Source: Chthonomonadaceae bacterium (GTDB lineage: Bacteria > Armatimonadota > Chthonomonadetes > Chthonomonadales > Chthonomonadaceae). From it: 35,006 nucleotides of DNA. The stretch's first letter is position 1; the number at the start of each line of letters is the position of its first letter. The stretch spans positions 1 to 35,006 of the forward strand of contig JANXSG010000114.1 in assembly GCA_025352825.1 (NCBI GenBank), read 5' to 3'. This document shows, one piece after another, positions 17,223 through 25,878 of the stretch. Both the position numbers and the translations under genes were made by a program. The notes beneath the pieces are model-generated. The model did no database searches. It was not told the origin of the DNA and was given only the letters and a program-made list of their open reading frames with translations.

Positions 17223-17254
17223 CGTGCGGGCGCGTGAGTACAGCATTCAAAAGA

Positions 17255-17295
17255 CCATTTCAGCCGGGTGTTGAGAACACCCGGCTGCGAAATGG
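17255..17295 (-). terminator. Strong intrinsic terminator of the GGDEF gene
   Basis: A stem of about 17 base pairs: CCATTTC, then AGCCGGGTGTT / AACACCCGGCT with a 3-base loop, then GAAATGG with a two-base bulge. On the minus strand it is followed by TCTTTTG, so it ends GGDEF transcripts and insulates the kinase promoter just downstream. Confidence 0.75.
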
Positions 17296-17380
17296 ACACT
17301 ATTCGATAAATCAGTGAGGCAAAACATTGTAATTTTCTGACTAACAGAATGATAGCAGCGAAAAATACATCATCATACCT

Positions 17381-19906
17381 CTACACGAGTGCAGGTTCCT
17401 CACGACGAACTGATGGCTGTTCAACCTCTGCCAGACCAACCACAGCATGCCGCGTTATATCCATATCGGTTGCCGCGGAAGTTCGGAACACCTTATTTTT
17501 CCCAGAACGTTTCGCTCCGTAGAGCGCTTTGTCGGCTCCTTCCAGAAGCCCAATTCGCCCATTTGTATACTGAACTCCATCCGCCACTCCGACGCTCACA
17601 GTCAGTCGCAGATTCACCTGGCCATCGGCGGCTACAAAGCGGGTAGATTCAACCTTGCTGCGTATTCGTTCTGCGGCGATTAGTGCGCTTTCACAATCTG
17701 TTTGCGGTAAAATAAGCGCGAACTCATCACCCCCATACCGCGCCACAATCTCCGTATCTCGCACAGATTTTCTGAGCAGTGAGCCTAACTGTTGCATCAC
17801 CGAATCACCCGTTGCATGGCCAAAATGATCATTAATCGATTTGAAATTATCTACATCTACCATAATCAAAGACAGATTCAAATTATATCTTTTACTGCGA
17901 CGCAGTTCATCATCCAGGCGAATCTCAAAATATCGATGGTTATAACACTGAGTAAGACCATCGGTTATTGCCAGCATCTCCATTGCCTGGAATGCCTCTG
18001 TTCTCTGGATAGTCGCTGCTGCCTGAGCGCCTAATACATTCAACATCTGTACTTCTTCAGTGTTGAATGCGTTTGGCCGGGAGTGGCTAACGCTGATGAC
18101 ACCTATCACACGACCATCTGCTTTCAATGGAATCGCAACAAACGATCTAATTCGAGGTGGAATCATCTCCACATTTAGGAGATTTGGCTCATCCTTCAGA
18201 TCTCGTATCACGAGCTGACGCCCGCAGCTTGCGACCCACCCAGAGATTCCTTTTCCTTTTTCAAATGCATAGTGGTTGAGCAGGTTGACAACACGGCCTT
18301 CCGAAGCCTTCGCTTCCAGATGGGCATGGTTGCGATCTAGCAGGAAGAGAGTACAGTTTTCGCAGGTTACCAGTTCACCTACCTGAGCAACCACTGCCTG
18401 ATAGACCTCGTCGATATCCGTTGCACTCTGCACTAATCGGCTCATTTCATACAGTAATGAAGTCTCCCGCATACGCCGTTGGAGGTTTCGACGTTGTTCG
18501 ATGCTATTAAGGGAAGCCACAAGTGGAGCCGACATACTTTGAAAGCGTTCCTTATCTGCAGCATTAAAATGTATGGCTCCGCGAGGCTCACATATTCCAA
18601 CTACACCCACTAACGCCCCAAATTCGCTCCCATCAGTGCGTGATTCCCTCAGTATCACGACAGATACTGGCTGTATCGTAAGTTTTTCACCAGATATTAC
18701 ATGGGGTTTTTTCTCACTATTTTCATACTCCCACTCTTCGCAGGCATCTTCCGAATTCAATTCGTCGACGGCTGAGTCTGTGTTTTCGAATTCTGTATCA
18801 AATAAGGCCGAATTGATTACCGCGCTAAAAGGATCAGGCAGTGTCTCCACTTCTTCTGTAAGAGTTGGCGACCTTTGTCCCAACAGCTGAGATTCACAAA
18901 AAGATTTTAGCTCAGATGCGGAGAGCTTCGAGACATGTGGAACAATCTCAGATCGGAGTTGATCGGCACCGCGGCCATGCGCGGATCGAACCTGGAGAGT
19001 ATCGCTGCTTTCTGAGTACATCCAGATCGCTCCGCCACCCGCATCCATCAGATTGATTACCCCTGTTAAAAGCTGAGAATATGCACCTTCTGCGTGCCCA
19101 TGATCAATAGTCGCATTTGCGGCGGTCTCAAGAAGCTGCTCCGATGCTCGGAGTTTATCAATCTGTGATTTCTGGTCACGATGCAGTGAAGCCACCTCTT
19201 TATAAGTTGATCGGAGCTGAAGGTGTGCTCCTTCCAGTTCCTCAAGCTGCTGTTCCAACACTTGCTGAGATCGTATCAGCCCGGTAGCGGTTTGGCTGCG
19301 TTTTAGCTGTTCTCCCAGATCGCTATCTTCATAGCTGCTCCTTTCCGAATGTCGTTTGAACATCTGATTCCAACTAATCAAAACGGCTGTCAAGATAAGA
19401 GTAGATGTCGCAAAGCCATACAGAACAAAAGCATTGCGTGATATCTGGCCAAGCCTGAGGTGGAGAAGGCTTGCAATGGCTGCAATTAACGCCGTGTATG
19501 ATGCGTTTGCAGCGCCCAAAAGGGCATAACTTTCGTATACCGTGAAGAATAGCAATGGCGCAAAAGGACTGCTGAATCCACCCGTGTAGTGCACCAATAA
19601 GGTGACGACAGCAACATCCATTCCTACATCCACCTTGCGCAGAGTAATTCTATCTTTTGTATCCTGTTCCACAGTCAGGTGATCACTTAAACTTGTATAT
19701 ATTGGGGCAGGCTTAAGAGCAGGCGCGTTTAAGGTCGACTTTCGAACGGATGACCAGATGATAGAAAATAGTGTACCAAACGCCGCAGCCTGCCAGCCCA
19801 AAGGAAATTCCGTGCGGTAGAGAAGCAGCGCTACTAGAAAAGCACTCGACCAAACGGATATACGGCAGATGAGAAGGCGTCTTTCAAGTTGAAGTGCATG
19901 AGGCAA
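17381..19906 (-). CDS. Membrane GGDEF protein with GAF domain (diguanylate cyclase)
   Basis: An 841-residue inner-membrane protein that should make cyclic di-GMP from GTP. The N-terminus has hydrophobic segments at about 10-60 and 95-185 (LVALLLYRTEFPLGW, DVAVVTLLVHYTGGFSSPFAPLLFF, LILTAVLISWNQMF), then a coiled coil (about 200-260), a GAF-like region split by an acidic insert (about 270-470), a clear second GAF domain (about 485-630) and the GGDEF domain to about 810. The catalytic signature RYGGDEFALILP is intact at about 725. The inhibitory I-site, usually RxxD five residues before, reads RDTE, so product inhibition may be weak. TTG 19906 is the start, with AAGGAG 7 bases upstream. It ends in a strong terminator; no EAL or effector gene is nearby. 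Confidence 0.92.
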   Translation of the reverse strand: MPHALQLERRLLICRISVWSSAFLVALLLYRTEFPLGWQAAAFGTLFSIIWSSVRKSTLNAPALKPAPIYTSLSDHLTVEQDTKDRITLRKVDVGMDVAVVTLLVHYTGGFSSPFAPLLFFTVYESYALLGAANASYTALIAAIASLLHLRLGQISRNAFVLYGFATSTLILTAVLISWNQMFKRHSERSSYEDSDLGEQLKRSQTATGLIRSQQVLEQQLEELEGAHLQLRSTYKEVASLHRDQKSQIDKLRASEQLLETAANATIDHGHAEGAYSQLLTGVINLMDAGGGAIWMYSESSDTLQVRSAHGRGADQLRSEIVPHVSKLSASELKSFCESQLLGQRSPTLTEEVETLPDPFSAVINSALFDTEFENTDSAVDELNSEDACEEWEYENSEKKPHVISGEKLTIQPVSVVILRESRTDGSEFGALVGVVGICEPRGAIHFNAADKERFQSMSAPLVASLNSIEQRRNLQRRMRETSLLYEMSRLVQSATDIDEVYQAVVAQVGELVTCENCTLFLLDRNHAHLEAKASEGRVVNLLNHYAFEKGKGISGWVASCGRQLVIRDLKDEPNLLNVEMIPPRIRSFVAIPLKADGRVIGVISVSHSRPNAFNTEEVQMLNVLGAQAAATIQRTEAFQAMEMLAITDGLTQCYNHRYFEIRLDDELRRSKRYNLNLSLIMVDVDNFKSINDHFGHATGDSVMQQLGSLLRKSVRDTEIVARYGGDEFALILPQTDCESALIAAERIRSKVESTRFVAADGQVNLRLTVSVGVADGVQYTNGRIGLLEGADKALYGAKRSGKNKVFRTSAATDMDITRHAVVGLAEVEQPSVRREEPALV

Positions 19907-20014
19907 GAGAAGTCTCCTTAATCCTTGGGGATAGATGTGGACAATACGTTTACACCCATAGTACTATTATGTGTGTTTAAGAGTCAGATATACAGGTGTT
20001 TTAAGAAGGAATTT

Positions 20015-20043
20015 TTGCACTGCTTGTTTAACCCCATAATAAT
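20015..20043 (+). promoter_or_regulatory. Candidate promoter of the Tat oxidoreductase gene
   Basis: TTGCAC (20015-20020), 17-base spacer, AATAAT (20038-20043), just upstream of the AAGGAG site and ATG at 20067. The -10 box is imperfect. The 160-base gap is shared with the divergent GGDEF gene, whose promoter I could not place. Confidence 0.35.
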
Positions 20044-20066
20044 CTGAGAAATTAAGGAGAAATTCC

Positions 20067-21518
20067 ATGACTGGTATCTCACGAAGACGTTTTCTCGAAC
20101 AATCTCTACTGACAGCAGTCGCCTTATCAGGCGCGAGCGGTATTAAGTCTGCTCAATCTGAGCAATTAAGACTAACTACTAGAAGACGTGGGGCAAATGA
20201 TCGAATCCGTATAGCTTGCATCGGAGTTCATGGCCGGGGAATGAATCATATCGAGGGATTTCTGTCTGCGGATGGCGTGGATATTGTGGCTATTTGCGAT
20301 GTGGATGAAAGCTGTATCCTAAACGCTCAATCTGTGACAGAGAAGGCTGGAAAACCGAAACCTCGTGGTGTACAGGATATCCGGAAGCTGCTGGAAGATA
20401 ACTCTATCGATGCAGTCTCTATAGCCACTCCCAATCACTGGCATGCCCTGGCAGCAATATGGTCTATGCAGGCCGGCAAGGACGTCTATGTCGAGAAGCC
20501 CGTGAGCCACAATGTGAGCGAAGGCCGGCGCATGGTGGAAGCAGCACGCAAATATGGCAAAATATGTCAGACAGGAACGCAGATAAGATCTCAAAAAGGC
20601 TCCATTGATGCCATCGAATACATCCATGCTGGCCATATTGGGAAAGTAACTCTCGCACGAGGACTCTGCTATAAGCCCAGAAATAGTATTGGGAGATTTC
20701 CAGATAGTGAAGTACCGGCGGGCGTTGATTACGATCTATGGCTGGGCGCTGCGCCAAAACGCTCCTTCAATCGGAACAGGTTTCATTACAACTGGCACTG
20801 GAACTGGGACTATGGCAACGGTGATATGGGAAACCAGGGAATACACCAGATGGATGTGGCTCGTTGGGCTCTCAATCAAAAAGGGATGCCATGGAGCGTC
20901 ATGGGTGTGGGAGGTAGGTTCGGATACGAGGATGACGGCACCACACCCAACACCGAACTAGCATTTTTTGACTACGGATCTGCACAGCTTATTTTCGAAG
21001 TTCGCGGATTAAAGACGGCGAGTGATCACGATGTGAAAGTGGGCAATATCATCTACGGAACAGAAGGAATAGTCGCCTTCACAGGGTACTCATCCGCAGC
21101 GGCTTTTGACAACCAGGGTAAACTTGTAAAGAAATTTGAAGGCGATGGCAACCATTATGCCAATTTCCTCGACGCCGTCCGTTCCCGAAAACATACCGAT
21201 TTGAATGCAGACATCGAGGAAGGGCATCTTTCGAGCGCTCTCTGCCATCTGGGGAACATCTCCTATCGTTTGGGCTCATCCGTTCCGTTCCAGGAAAAAA
21301 CGAAGGCGTTCGGCGACAACAAAGAGGCTTACGAAAGCTTCGCTCACTTCGAAGGCCATCTATCGGACAACGGTATTAATCTTCAGCAGACTCATTATCA
21401 CCTTGGGCCAAAGTTAAAGATAGATGCGCACTCCGAACGATTTCACAATAACTCTGAGGCAGATGCGCTCCTCACACGTGAATATCGGGCACCATTCGTA
21501 GTGCCGGAGAAGATTTAG
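20067..21518 (+). CDS. Tat-exported Gfo/Idh/MocA family oxidoreductase
   Basis: A 483-residue NAD(P)-dependent sugar oxidoreductase of the Gfo/Idh/MocA family. The N-terminus is a twin-arginine signal (SRRRFLEQSLLTAVALSGASG), meaning export in folded form with cofactor bound. The Rossmann part begins IRIACIGVHGRGMNHIEGF; the family signature VYVEKPVSHNVSEGRRMVEAA with the catalytic Lys-Pro is present, followed by a substrate domain (YDLWLGAAPKRSFNRNRFHYNWHWNWDYGNGDMGNQGIHQMDVARWAL) typical of the exported group common in Planctomycetes, Verrucomicrobia and Armatimonadota. ATG 20067 has AAGGAG at a good distance. The substrate is unknown, probably a plant or microbial polysaccharide-derived sugar. 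The PEP-CTERM gene follows after about 95 bases. Confidence 0.93.
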   Translation: MTGISRRRFLEQSLLTAVALSGASGIKSAQSEQLRLTTRRRGANDRIRIACIGVHGRGMNHIEGFLSADGVDIVAICDVDESCILNAQSVTEKAGKPKPRGVQDIRKLLEDNSIDAVSIATPNHWHALAAIWSMQAGKDVYVEKPVSHNVSEGRRMVEAARKYGKICQTGTQIRSQKGSIDAIEYIHAGHIGKVTLARGLCYKPRNSIGRFPDSEVPAGVDYDLWLGAAPKRSFNRNRFHYNWHWNWDYGNGDMGNQGIHQMDVARWALNQKGMPWSVMGVGGRFGYEDDGTTPNTELAFFDYGSAQLIFEVRGLKTASDHDVKVGNIIYGTEGIVAFTGYSSAAAFDNQGKLVKKFEGDGNHYANFLDAVRSRKHTDLNADIEEGHLSSALCHLGNISYRLGSSVPFQEKTKAFGDNKEAYESFAHFEGHLSDNGINLQQTHYHLGPKLKIDAHSERFHNNSEADALLTREYRAPFVVPEKI

Positions 21519-21612
21519 AATAGTGTAAATGAGTATTTCTACACTCATGCCAGATGTAGATTCATTGCGATATAGTTTCGGCTATCAGCATTTTTACGAA
21601 CAGGAGAATGAA

Positions 21613-22227
21613 TTGAAGATTCACAAATTGGCCGCGATAGCAGCGCTTCTTTTAGTTGGAAGTATGTCGTCGGCACATGCGCAGTTCCAATTAATATTTG
21701 AAATCGATGAAAATGGGCATGGTGAAGTATTCGTTCCTAGTCTTGGAGTGGTAGGAAGTTTATCCTCATATTTAGCCCCCGATCCTGGCCCTGGCGGCTT
21801 GTCGTCGGTACTCACTTACGATCTTGGTTATCCGCCATCTCTGGTAGTAGGTGATGTACAGCTCACAGAAAACGGTTTACCTCTGGATGTTATCCGATTC
21901 AATGCTGCAGATGCCAGCAATGGAACTCCTGCAGCCATGCTATTCTATTCGGATAATATTGATGGATATGATAGCCTCGCAGATACAGTTAGCCCACCTT
22001 TACAGTACTACAGCAATTTAGTTTCTATTCCGGAAATAGGTGCCGAATCTAGCAATGGCGCTATCTACACGCCAGGGGCGAACGACCCTGGGTTTGTGGG
22101 TGGATACGACATTACGTATATTTTCGTAAGCGATGCGGTACCGGAGCCTGGCACGATAGCTTTGCTTTTGAGTTCGGTAAGTATTCCGCTTCTAGCGCTG
22201 CGCCGACTTCGAATACTCCGAGAGTAA
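21613..22227 (+). CDS. PEP-CTERM surface/exported protein
   Basis: A 204-residue exported protein. It has a signal peptide at the start (KIHKLAAIAALLLVGSMSSAHA, cleavage after AHA) and a C-terminal sorting tag: VPEPGTIALL, a hydrophobic helix, and the basic end RRLRILRE. Such tags are processed by an exosortase during export and are linked to exopolysaccharide or biofilm surfaces. The central domain, about 150 residues, has no family I recognise; it looks beta-rich with Gly/Pro turns. The start is TTG 21613, with AGGAG at 6 bases; the longer frame from 21529 lacks a signal peptide at its beginning and is rejected. No exosortase is in this window, so it must be encoded elsewhere. Confidence 0.88.
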   Translation: MKIHKLAAIAALLLVGSMSSAHAQFQLIFEIDENGHGEVFVPSLGVVGSLSSYLAPDPGPGGLSSVLTYDLGYPPSLVVGDVQLTENGLPLDVIRFNAADASNGTPAAMLFYSDNIDGYDSLADTVSPPLQYYSNLVSIPEIGAESSNGAIYTPGANDPGFVGGYDITYIFVSDAVPEPGTIALLLSSVSIPLLALRRLRILRE

Positions 22228-22240
22228 ATTGTAGAATCAA

Positions 22241-22352
22241 CCTCACCCCGTCATGCCCTCATCCCCCGCCCCCTTCTCCCAAAAACAGGAGAGGGGTTGG
22301 GGTGAGGTGCATTCGCCCCTCTCCTCCGAGCTTGCGAGGGTATGCGAAGGGC
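22241..22352. repeat. Palindromic GC-rich repeat block, copy B
   Basis: CCTCACCCC (22241-22249) is mirrored by GGGGTGAGG (22299-22307), with CCCCTTCTCC / GGAGAGGGG inside; a further CCCCTCTCCTCCGAG ... GAGGG segment extends to about 22352. Same family as the blocks at 7773 and 25879. It lies between the convergent PEP-CTERM and GNAT genes and could act as a bidirectional end. Confidence 0.65.
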
Positions 22353-22377
22353 AAATATAAACGCACTTATTGATTCC

Positions 22378-23418
22378 TCACAGTAGATACAGTGGTTCGT
22401 GGCCAATATACCTATCTAACATACCCATCGGATGAGAACTCATGAAGGTATAGTGAAACATCAGCTTCCACCCCGAATTCACCAGCCAGATTAACATCGT
22501 TTCATTGCTGCCAGCTACTGAACAGTATATTTCTCTGGTGGGAGCAAAAAGACCTTGCTCGGCTTTCTGTATCGTGGAACGAAGTGATGCAGCATGTGTG
22601 ATCATCCACGGCTGGTATTCCGGGTTCAACGATAGGACAGGCCCACAGAAGTTCTTACCCATATAAGCATAACCAGCGATTTCACCACTTTGGCGATATC
22701 GAAAAAGACGTGCCGTTCCCTGCTGCCCACCCGATTCGTCCAGCCAATGCCGATGCTCCTGAGGCCTGGCGAATCCTACGATTTTGCGATCTATATGACT
22801 CATCAGTGCCTCAAGTTCAGGTGTCGGCTGGATCGGCTCAGCTATCAAAGGTGATTTGCCATTAATATCGGAAGCATGAAATGGTTTCTGTCTTTCGAGA
22901 TTTACGCACTGATCTTCAATAATATGAGATGTGTCTTGAATTACCATTGACTCAGCAGCGGAGAACATGATCATTGGAATTCGAGGAAAGCAGCCCGCCT
23001 TCTTAATATACAGGCGCAGCGCAGCCGGAGATTGAGAAGCCAGCACCATTTTAATCACGGCTCCAGCTCTGTCCGCGTCTTCCATCATCTTCTCTATCAG
23101 CGCAGTCCCAATTCCGGCACTTTGATGTCCTGGTAGTACAAAGAATTCAGTAAGACACATCACTTTTTCACGAATAAGCGCTCGTATATATCCGAATATT
23201 TTTGTACCGCCCAACAGCGAACGCTCTTCAGCCACCCAGAATATACAGCTCGGATCGAGGCGTATATAGTTCCTGATGGATGCATGGTTTTCCCAGGTGA
23301 TCTCGAACCCCATTGCCCGACGCATCACATCAAAAGCAGGAATTTCATCCGATTCCTGTCCTTTTCGAACATGAATCCCTTTTGGAAGCGCTCTTTCCAA
23401 TCTAGCATTACACTCCAT
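22378..23418 (-). CDS. Tandem GNAT-family N-acetyltransferase
   Basis: A 346-residue cytoplasmic protein with two GNAT-like halves. The first (about 15-160) has the acetyl-CoA loop HQSAGIGTALIEKMMEDA and a typical strand CLTEFFVLPG; the second (about 200-340) has ARLFRYRQSGEIAGYAYMG but a much weaker CoA-binding loop, so it may be only structural or bind substrate. The substrate is unknown. It is the last gene of a minus-strand run behind the outer-membrane-type protein (43-base gap). Start ATG 23418 lacks a well-spaced ribosome site (AGGA is about 13 bases away), so the exact start is uncertain. Confidence 0.85.
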   Translation of the reverse strand: MECNARLERALPKGIHVRKGQESDEIPAFDVMRRAMGFEITWENHASIRNYIRLDPSCIFWVAEERSLLGGTKIFGYIRALIREKVMCLTEFFVLPGHQSAGIGTALIEKMMEDADRAGAVIKMVLASQSPAALRLYIKKAGCFPRIPMIMFSAAESMVIQDTSHIIEDQCVNLERQKPFHASDINGKSPLIAEPIQPTPELEALMSHIDRKIVGFARPQEHRHWLDESGGQQGTARLFRYRQSGEIAGYAYMGKNFCGPVLSLNPEYQPWMITHAASLRSTIQKAEQGLFAPTREIYCSVAGSNETMLIWLVNSGWKLMFHYTFMSSHPMGMLDRYIGHEPLYLL

Positions 23419-23461
23419 GAAAATGAAAAATCCTGATTATTGCGGCCTGAAAAAATTGAGG

Positions 23462-24319
23462 CTAAAATAGTTTGCCCAGAAAAAAGGTCCTGCCAACAAG
23501 GATTTGAAAAGTAGAACCATCTCCGTGCAGGCCCCACTGGGCAGCAATATCATAAACCTCATATCGATGCACAGCATAGGTGAAGCCATGCATCATCGTT
23601 ACCTGTGCATGCTGACCATAAATCGGCGACGAATACGAAACTTCATTTGTATACTGCCACCGTCCACCCTTGATGGGAATCGTAAAGGAGGCAGAGAGAA
23701 AAAGCTGCTGGTCTGTGCCTGCCGTTCCCTGCCTGCTAAGCGACGACAAGCCAGCATTAAAATCGCCATGCAGAGTTGGAGTAAAATCTCTGCTTGCAAG
23801 CAGAAGAAGATTACAGTCGAATTTTTTGGTTCCAAGGGCAGCTCTAGCGGTTGGTATTTTTATGGTAGTCCGGGCTGCAATATCGAACCCTGCTTTCTCT
23901 TGTGGAGCGATCAAATAGTGCAGTCCGGCGTAAGTATCACCATAACCATCCGTGCGATCACCCAGTCGAACATATCCATCCATGCCCACACGATACTGCA
24001 GCCTCTTATTTCCAGAAGTGAGCTTGATCAGCACTGGGGAACCAAAGGAACGGTCTCTATCCAGATTCTGCTGCAGCCCAAACTCCGTTTCCAGCCAGCC
24101 TGGCGCTGTAAGGCCAGCCGGATCTGTCAGTGTGGGGCGTCCCGGGTTTACTGCTGGCGGATTGCTATCTGGTTTTTCGGAGGCACTGGATTTGGCTTCG
24201 TTCTGCTTTACTTCCGTACTATTCGTCGTGGATGCACTCTGACAATAAGACACTGAAGGAACCAGAACAATTGGCAGAGTCAGAACTGCACTCAATGTAA
24301 AAATACGGATAGCTTTCAA
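23462..24319 (-). CDS. Outer-membrane-type transporter / phenol-degradation MetA-like protein
   Basis: About 285 residues. N-terminal signal peptide (AIRIFTLSAVLTLPIVLVPSVSYC), a low-complexity linker rich in Ser, Thr, Lys and Pro, then from about residue 60 a beta-rich domain with repeating amphipathic strands (GWLETEFGLQQNLDRDRSFGSPVLIKL, RVGMDGYVRLGDRTDGYGDTYAGLHY, FDIAARTTIKIPTA, LLASRDFTPTLHGDFNAGL, ending in an aromatic-rich final strand TFFLGKLF). This is the pattern of the MetA-pathway / 'transporter' outer-membrane barrel family. A Cys near the signal cleavage point might be lipidated, though the context is not a clear lipobox. TTG 24319, with GAGGA just upstream, is taken as the start; the open frame to 24379 overlaps the preceding gene. 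It starts 7 bases after that gene's stop, so the two form an operon. Confidence 0.75.
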   Translation of the reverse strand: MKAIRIFTLSAVLTLPIVLVPSVSYCQSASTTNSTEVKQNEAKSSASEKPDSNPPAVNPGRPTLTDPAGLTAPGWLETEFGLQQNLDRDRSFGSPVLIKLTSGNKRLQYRVGMDGYVRLGDRTDGYGDTYAGLHYLIAPQEKAGFDIAARTTIKIPTARAALGTKKFDCNLLLLASRDFTPTLHGDFNAGLSSLSRQGTAGTDQQLFLSASFTIPIKGGRWQYTNEVSYSSPIYGQHAQVTMMHGFTYAVHRYEVYDIAAQWGLHGDGSTFQILVGRTFFLGKLF

Positions 24320-24326
24320 AAAATCC

Positions 24327-25631
24327 TCATTTCTTCCCCAGAATATGCATCTGAGTGGAGAGTGTAAAAGTCTTGCCATTCATAGCGTACGTGACCTCAC
24401 CAAAGATAGCTGCGAATCCTGTGGCGGGAGTATCAAAATGCCCCTTGAACCCGCCCGCACCTTCTATCATTGGTTCGGAAGTCCATTTGGAGTCCCTGAA
24501 ATCCTGAGTGGGAGCAAAACAACGATACAGTCTGGCAGAGGTACCTGTGACATTGCTGCCAACAAAGAGATCGACCCCATTCGTGACTTCGGAATACTGC
24601 CATTTCATCTTAGGAAGCGGACGCTTGCTCGCGATTGAATCGATATAGGCAACCATCGTCCCGAACACATGCATCCTATCTTCCAGCCCGTGGCCGCTAT
24701 TGGGGGTGTACGAGACCCATTTTGGGCCTTTCAGATCGTCCCAATACAAGTTAAGCGCATCCTGAGCCCAATATCTATCGTTGGTTCCCAGAACTAGCAG
24801 CTTCGGCAGAGTGAGGATATCCTTGTAGTTGATGGGATCCTCTATCTCCAGCAGGCGCTTACCCCGGGGTGTTTGGAGCTTGTGCGCCATATTAGCTGCT
24901 GTATAGTCTCCCACCTGCTCACTCGGAGTCCCACTAAAGGCTTCCAATTGATGAGGCATCTGTTTCGCCACATTAAGCGTGTCTATCACCATGGGGGCGA
25001 TTGCTTTAATTCTTTTATCCTGACTCGCACCCGCAAGCCAGGTCGTCCAGCCTCGCTTCGATTCCCCCGTCACCATAAAATCGGTAAGCAATGGCAGGCC
25101 TTCCTGTTTGGTGTAGGCCTGTACCGCATCCATCGCTTTGATGACTGCTTTGCACATTGGAAAATGCAGCGGCCAGGTTTCGTCTCCAGTCTGGAGAAAT
25201 CGATCCCAAGTATACACAATGAGTGAATCTTCGGTGCGGCCGTCGTACAACGGTTGATTAGGATTGTTATAGACACACGCGTAGATAGCCCCGCTGCCTT
25301 TTGCCACGAGCGTCCCCACTTGTTCCCACTCTGGCCCGCCATCACCACCCATGTTTCTCATCGTGCAAAAATGGGGATAAGCTAGTTTTGAAGGGCGGAA
25401 AATCTGAAGGTGATGCTCCCATTTTATTTTATGCCAGACCTGAGATACCAGATGAAGATCGGTTATGGTTACCCCATCCTGCTGTTTTTCACCAGTTTTT
25501 TCCCATCTGTAAGCCGGCTCAGGCCGTGCAAGGTATGCCGCAAGATCGGCTTTGGCAGCAAATGATATCCCCATCAAGAGTATGGTTGCAGCCAGAAGCG
25601 TTATTTTTTGCAGGTTCAAAGAGTTCACCAT
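24327..25631 (-). CDS. PhoPQ-activated pathogenicity-related (PqaA-type) alpha/beta hydrolase
   Basis: A 434-residue exported protein of the PhoPQ-activated pathogenicity-related family. Signal peptide about residues 1-28 (cleavage near AAKA/DLAAY). The alpha/beta hydrolase core includes the nucleophile elbow VTGESKRGWTTWLAG with Ser191, an Asp-bearing segment LVLGTNDRYWAQDAL and the His of PNSGHGLED, so a Ser-Asp-His triad is complete. Members occur in environmental bacteria and slime moulds; the natural substrate is unknown. The name comes from Salmonella and does not by itself imply virulence. It heads a three-gene minus-strand operon (hydrolase, outer-membrane-type protein, GNAT). ATG 25631 has AAGG immediately before it, a poor site, whereas a 7-codon in-frame ORF just upstream has an excellent one. 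Confidence 0.85.
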   Translation of the reverse strand: MVNSLNLQKITLLAATILLMGISFAAKADLAAYLARPEPAYRWEKTGEKQQDGVTITDLHLVSQVWHKIKWEHHLQIFRPSKLAYPHFCTMRNMGGDGGPEWEQVGTLVAKGSGAIYACVYNNPNQPLYDGRTEDSLIVYTWDRFLQTGDETWPLHFPMCKAVIKAMDAVQAYTKQEGLPLLTDFMVTGESKRGWTTWLAGASQDKRIKAIAPMVIDTLNVAKQMPHQLEAFSGTPSEQVGDYTAANMAHKLQTPRGKRLLEIEDPINYKDILTLPKLLVLGTNDRYWAQDALNLYWDDLKGPKWVSYTPNSGHGLEDRMHVFGTMVAYIDSIASKRPLPKMKWQYSEVTNGVDLFVGSNVTGTSARLYRCFAPTQDFRDSKWTSEPMIEGAGGFKGHFDTPATGFAAIFGEVTYAMNGKTFTLSTQMHILGKK

Positions 25632-25643
25632 CCTTAAATTGAA

Positions 25644-25667
25644 TTAAGAATCGATTCGACGTTTCAC
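25644..25667 (-). promoter_or_regulatory. Seven-codon upstream ORF before the PqaA-type gene
   Basis: A GTG at 25667 lies 6 bases after a perfect AGGAGG (25679-25674). It encodes seven residues (MKRRIDS) and stops at TAA 25644-25646, twelve bases before the hydrolase ATG and in the same frame. A leader peptide for translational coupling or attenuation is likely; chance is possible given its size. Confidence 0.35.
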
Positions 25668-25736
25668 TTGATTCCTCCTGCGTAGGAATACCGCTGTACG
25701 CGCTAATAGATTTTAAGGAGGAACTGGAAATAGAAA

Positions 25737-25806
25737 GAACGTAATATAATAAGATTTACATGTGGTTCTTAATACCTTAGAAGTTGTATTACGTTCAGAA
25801 TGAACG
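25737..25806. other. Two overlapping, mutually exclusive hairpins
   Basis: GAACGTAATATAA (25737-25749) pairs with TTGTATTACGTTC (25784-25796), 13 pairs with one wobble. The last bases of the right arm, in CGTTCA (25792-25797), can instead pair with TGAACG (25801-25806). Such competition is typical of attenuators and riboswitches. It could work in the leader of the minus-strand hydrolase operon. Confidence 0.4.
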
Positions 25807-25837
25807 CAAATTAGTTTGCGCCGAGGTTGAAGGGGCT

Positions 25838-25866
25838 GTTAAAGTAATCCGAAATGCAGATATAAT
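25838..25866 (+). promoter_or_regulatory. Candidate promoter of the YCII / MocA / isomerase operon
   Basis: A perfect TATAAT at 25861-25866 with a weak GTTAAA 17 bases upstream (25838-25843). It lies about 180 bases before the first gene, with repeat copy C in the leader. Confidence 0.4.
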
Positions 25867-25878
25867 CGCTTAAATACA

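Noticed and set aside
23504-24256. 250-codon open frame on the plus strand
   Set aside because: Antisense to the outer-membrane-type protein; composition rich in Cys, Arg and Ser without a domain, signal or ribosome site.
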